Below are positions 63,758 through 64,000 of a stretch of 64,000 bases of DNA, piece by piece. Under the pieces are notes generated by a model. The model saw only the letters and a program-made list of their open reading frames with translations. It was not told the DNA's origin and ran no database searches. The translations under genes and the position numbers were made by a program. This stretch comes from Brevibacillus_D fluminis_A (GTDB taxonomy: Bacteria; Bacillota; Bacilli; Brevibacillales; Brevibacillaceae), in contig NZ_CM125436.1 in the NCBI RefSeq assembly GCF_052072235.1, positions 3,838,001 through 3,902,000 on the forward strand, in the 5' to 3' direction. How positions within the stretch are numbered: the first letter of the stretch is position 1; each line of letters begins with the position of its first letter.

Positions 63758-64000
63758 ATGATCTTGAAAAGCAAAACCTTACGCAGCGTCGCGCAGCCAT
63801 TGAGTTCCATCGACAAACTGTTGCGCCAACAAGGCTTCCGTCCAGCAGCTGGCGAGCACCCGCCTATGTATGATGTAGTCATTTACGATTCCGCGACGAA
63901 CTGCTCCTATTTTTTGCGAATCCCAACCAACATTTTGCATGATCATCCCCACTCTGGCGAGGTGATCGTCAAATTCGGCACGCCCTCGCTCGAATCAAAA
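63758..64000 (+). CDS. YugN-like protein, partial
   Basis: 81 codons visible, cut by the right edge. Starts MILKSKTLRSVAQPLSSIDK and has CSYFLRIPTNILHDHPHSGE then VIVKFGTPSLES, consistent with the YugN family of small Bacillales proteins of unknown function. ATG 63758 follows AAGGGGG. Divergent from the PHP gene. Confidence 0.6.
   Translation, partial: MILKSKTLRSVAQPLSSIDKLLRQQGFRPAAGEHPPMYDVVIYDSATNCSYFLRIPTNILHDHPHSGEVIVKFGTPSLESK

Overview
The window looks like a chromosomal segment of a spore-forming, low-to-moderate GC Firmicute, most likely family Paenibacillaceae and plausibly Brevibacillus. Reasons: strong GGAGG-type ribosome binding sites, TTG/GTG starts, SigA-type promoters, and many Bacillales families (YktB, SpeA, SR1P, DapH/DapL, YjdF, YmaF, YutG, YngE-G, PpaC, TasA/SipW, YjcF/YjcG, CzrA/CzcD). 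The genus is an inference from gene content, not from a marker gene. Most of it is ordinary chromosome; the only intact mobile element is one IS3-family insertion sequence. No prophage, CRISPR array or complete restriction system was seen.

Region 1 (1-13 kb) holds small conserved hypotheticals (DUF4446, YktB, DUF3055, DUF4912), a nitronate monooxygenase-like enzyme, arginine decarboxylase SpeA, a degenerate dihydroorotate-dehydrogenase-like protein fused to a duplicated four-helix membrane module, a secreted beta-propeller protein and the 44-residue GapA-binding peptide SR1P. yktB, speA and SR1P also lie together in Bacillus subtilis, so this is conserved synteny. Region 2 (13-17 kb) is a lysine-riboswitch-controlled dap operon: dapH, a class III aminotransferase and dapL, which together could make the acetylase branch of diaminopimelate synthesis. 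Region 3 (17-34 kb) has two chemoreceptors, an EcsC-type protein, an FG-GAP lipoprotein-response regulator-kinase operon, YjdF under a yjdF-type riboswitch, a PfkB kinase, YbjQ, YmaF, a SET-domain protein and a large BIG2 surface protein.

Region 4 (33-47 kb) includes PgpA-type phosphatase YutG, a decayed hydrolase, a short YidC, an orphan beta-class DNA methyltransferase, an NAD-dependent epimerase, a yngHB-G-F-E leucine-degradation cluster without its biotin carboxylase, a DMT exporter, three tRNAs (two identical tRNA-Val(GAC), one CAU tRNA), a mini kinase-like protein, a third chemoreceptor and Mn-dependent pyrophosphatase PpaC.

Region 5 (47-58 kb) is the most striking: a fibre/biofilm-matrix type locus with three SipW-like signal peptidases, two full-length TasA/CalY-like proteins, a TasA-like/beta-helix fusion, a short TasA-like protein and a proline-rich repeat surface protein, in two adjacent transcription units. 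Directly upstream is a NarL-type kinase-regulator pair translationally coupled to a membrane HD-GYP-like protein with missing metal ligands. The likely logic is that the kinase/regulator controls export and assembly of several fibre subunits, each unit carrying its own dedicated peptidase; this is inference.

Region 6 (58-64 kb) has a 32-residue membrane peptide, yjcG-yjcF, the IS3 element inserted upstream of the terminator-like hairpin beyond yjcF, a zinc efflux operon (czrA-czcD) with a visible operator, a roughly 200-bp imperfect palindrome, a PHP phosphoesterase and the start of a YugN-like gene.
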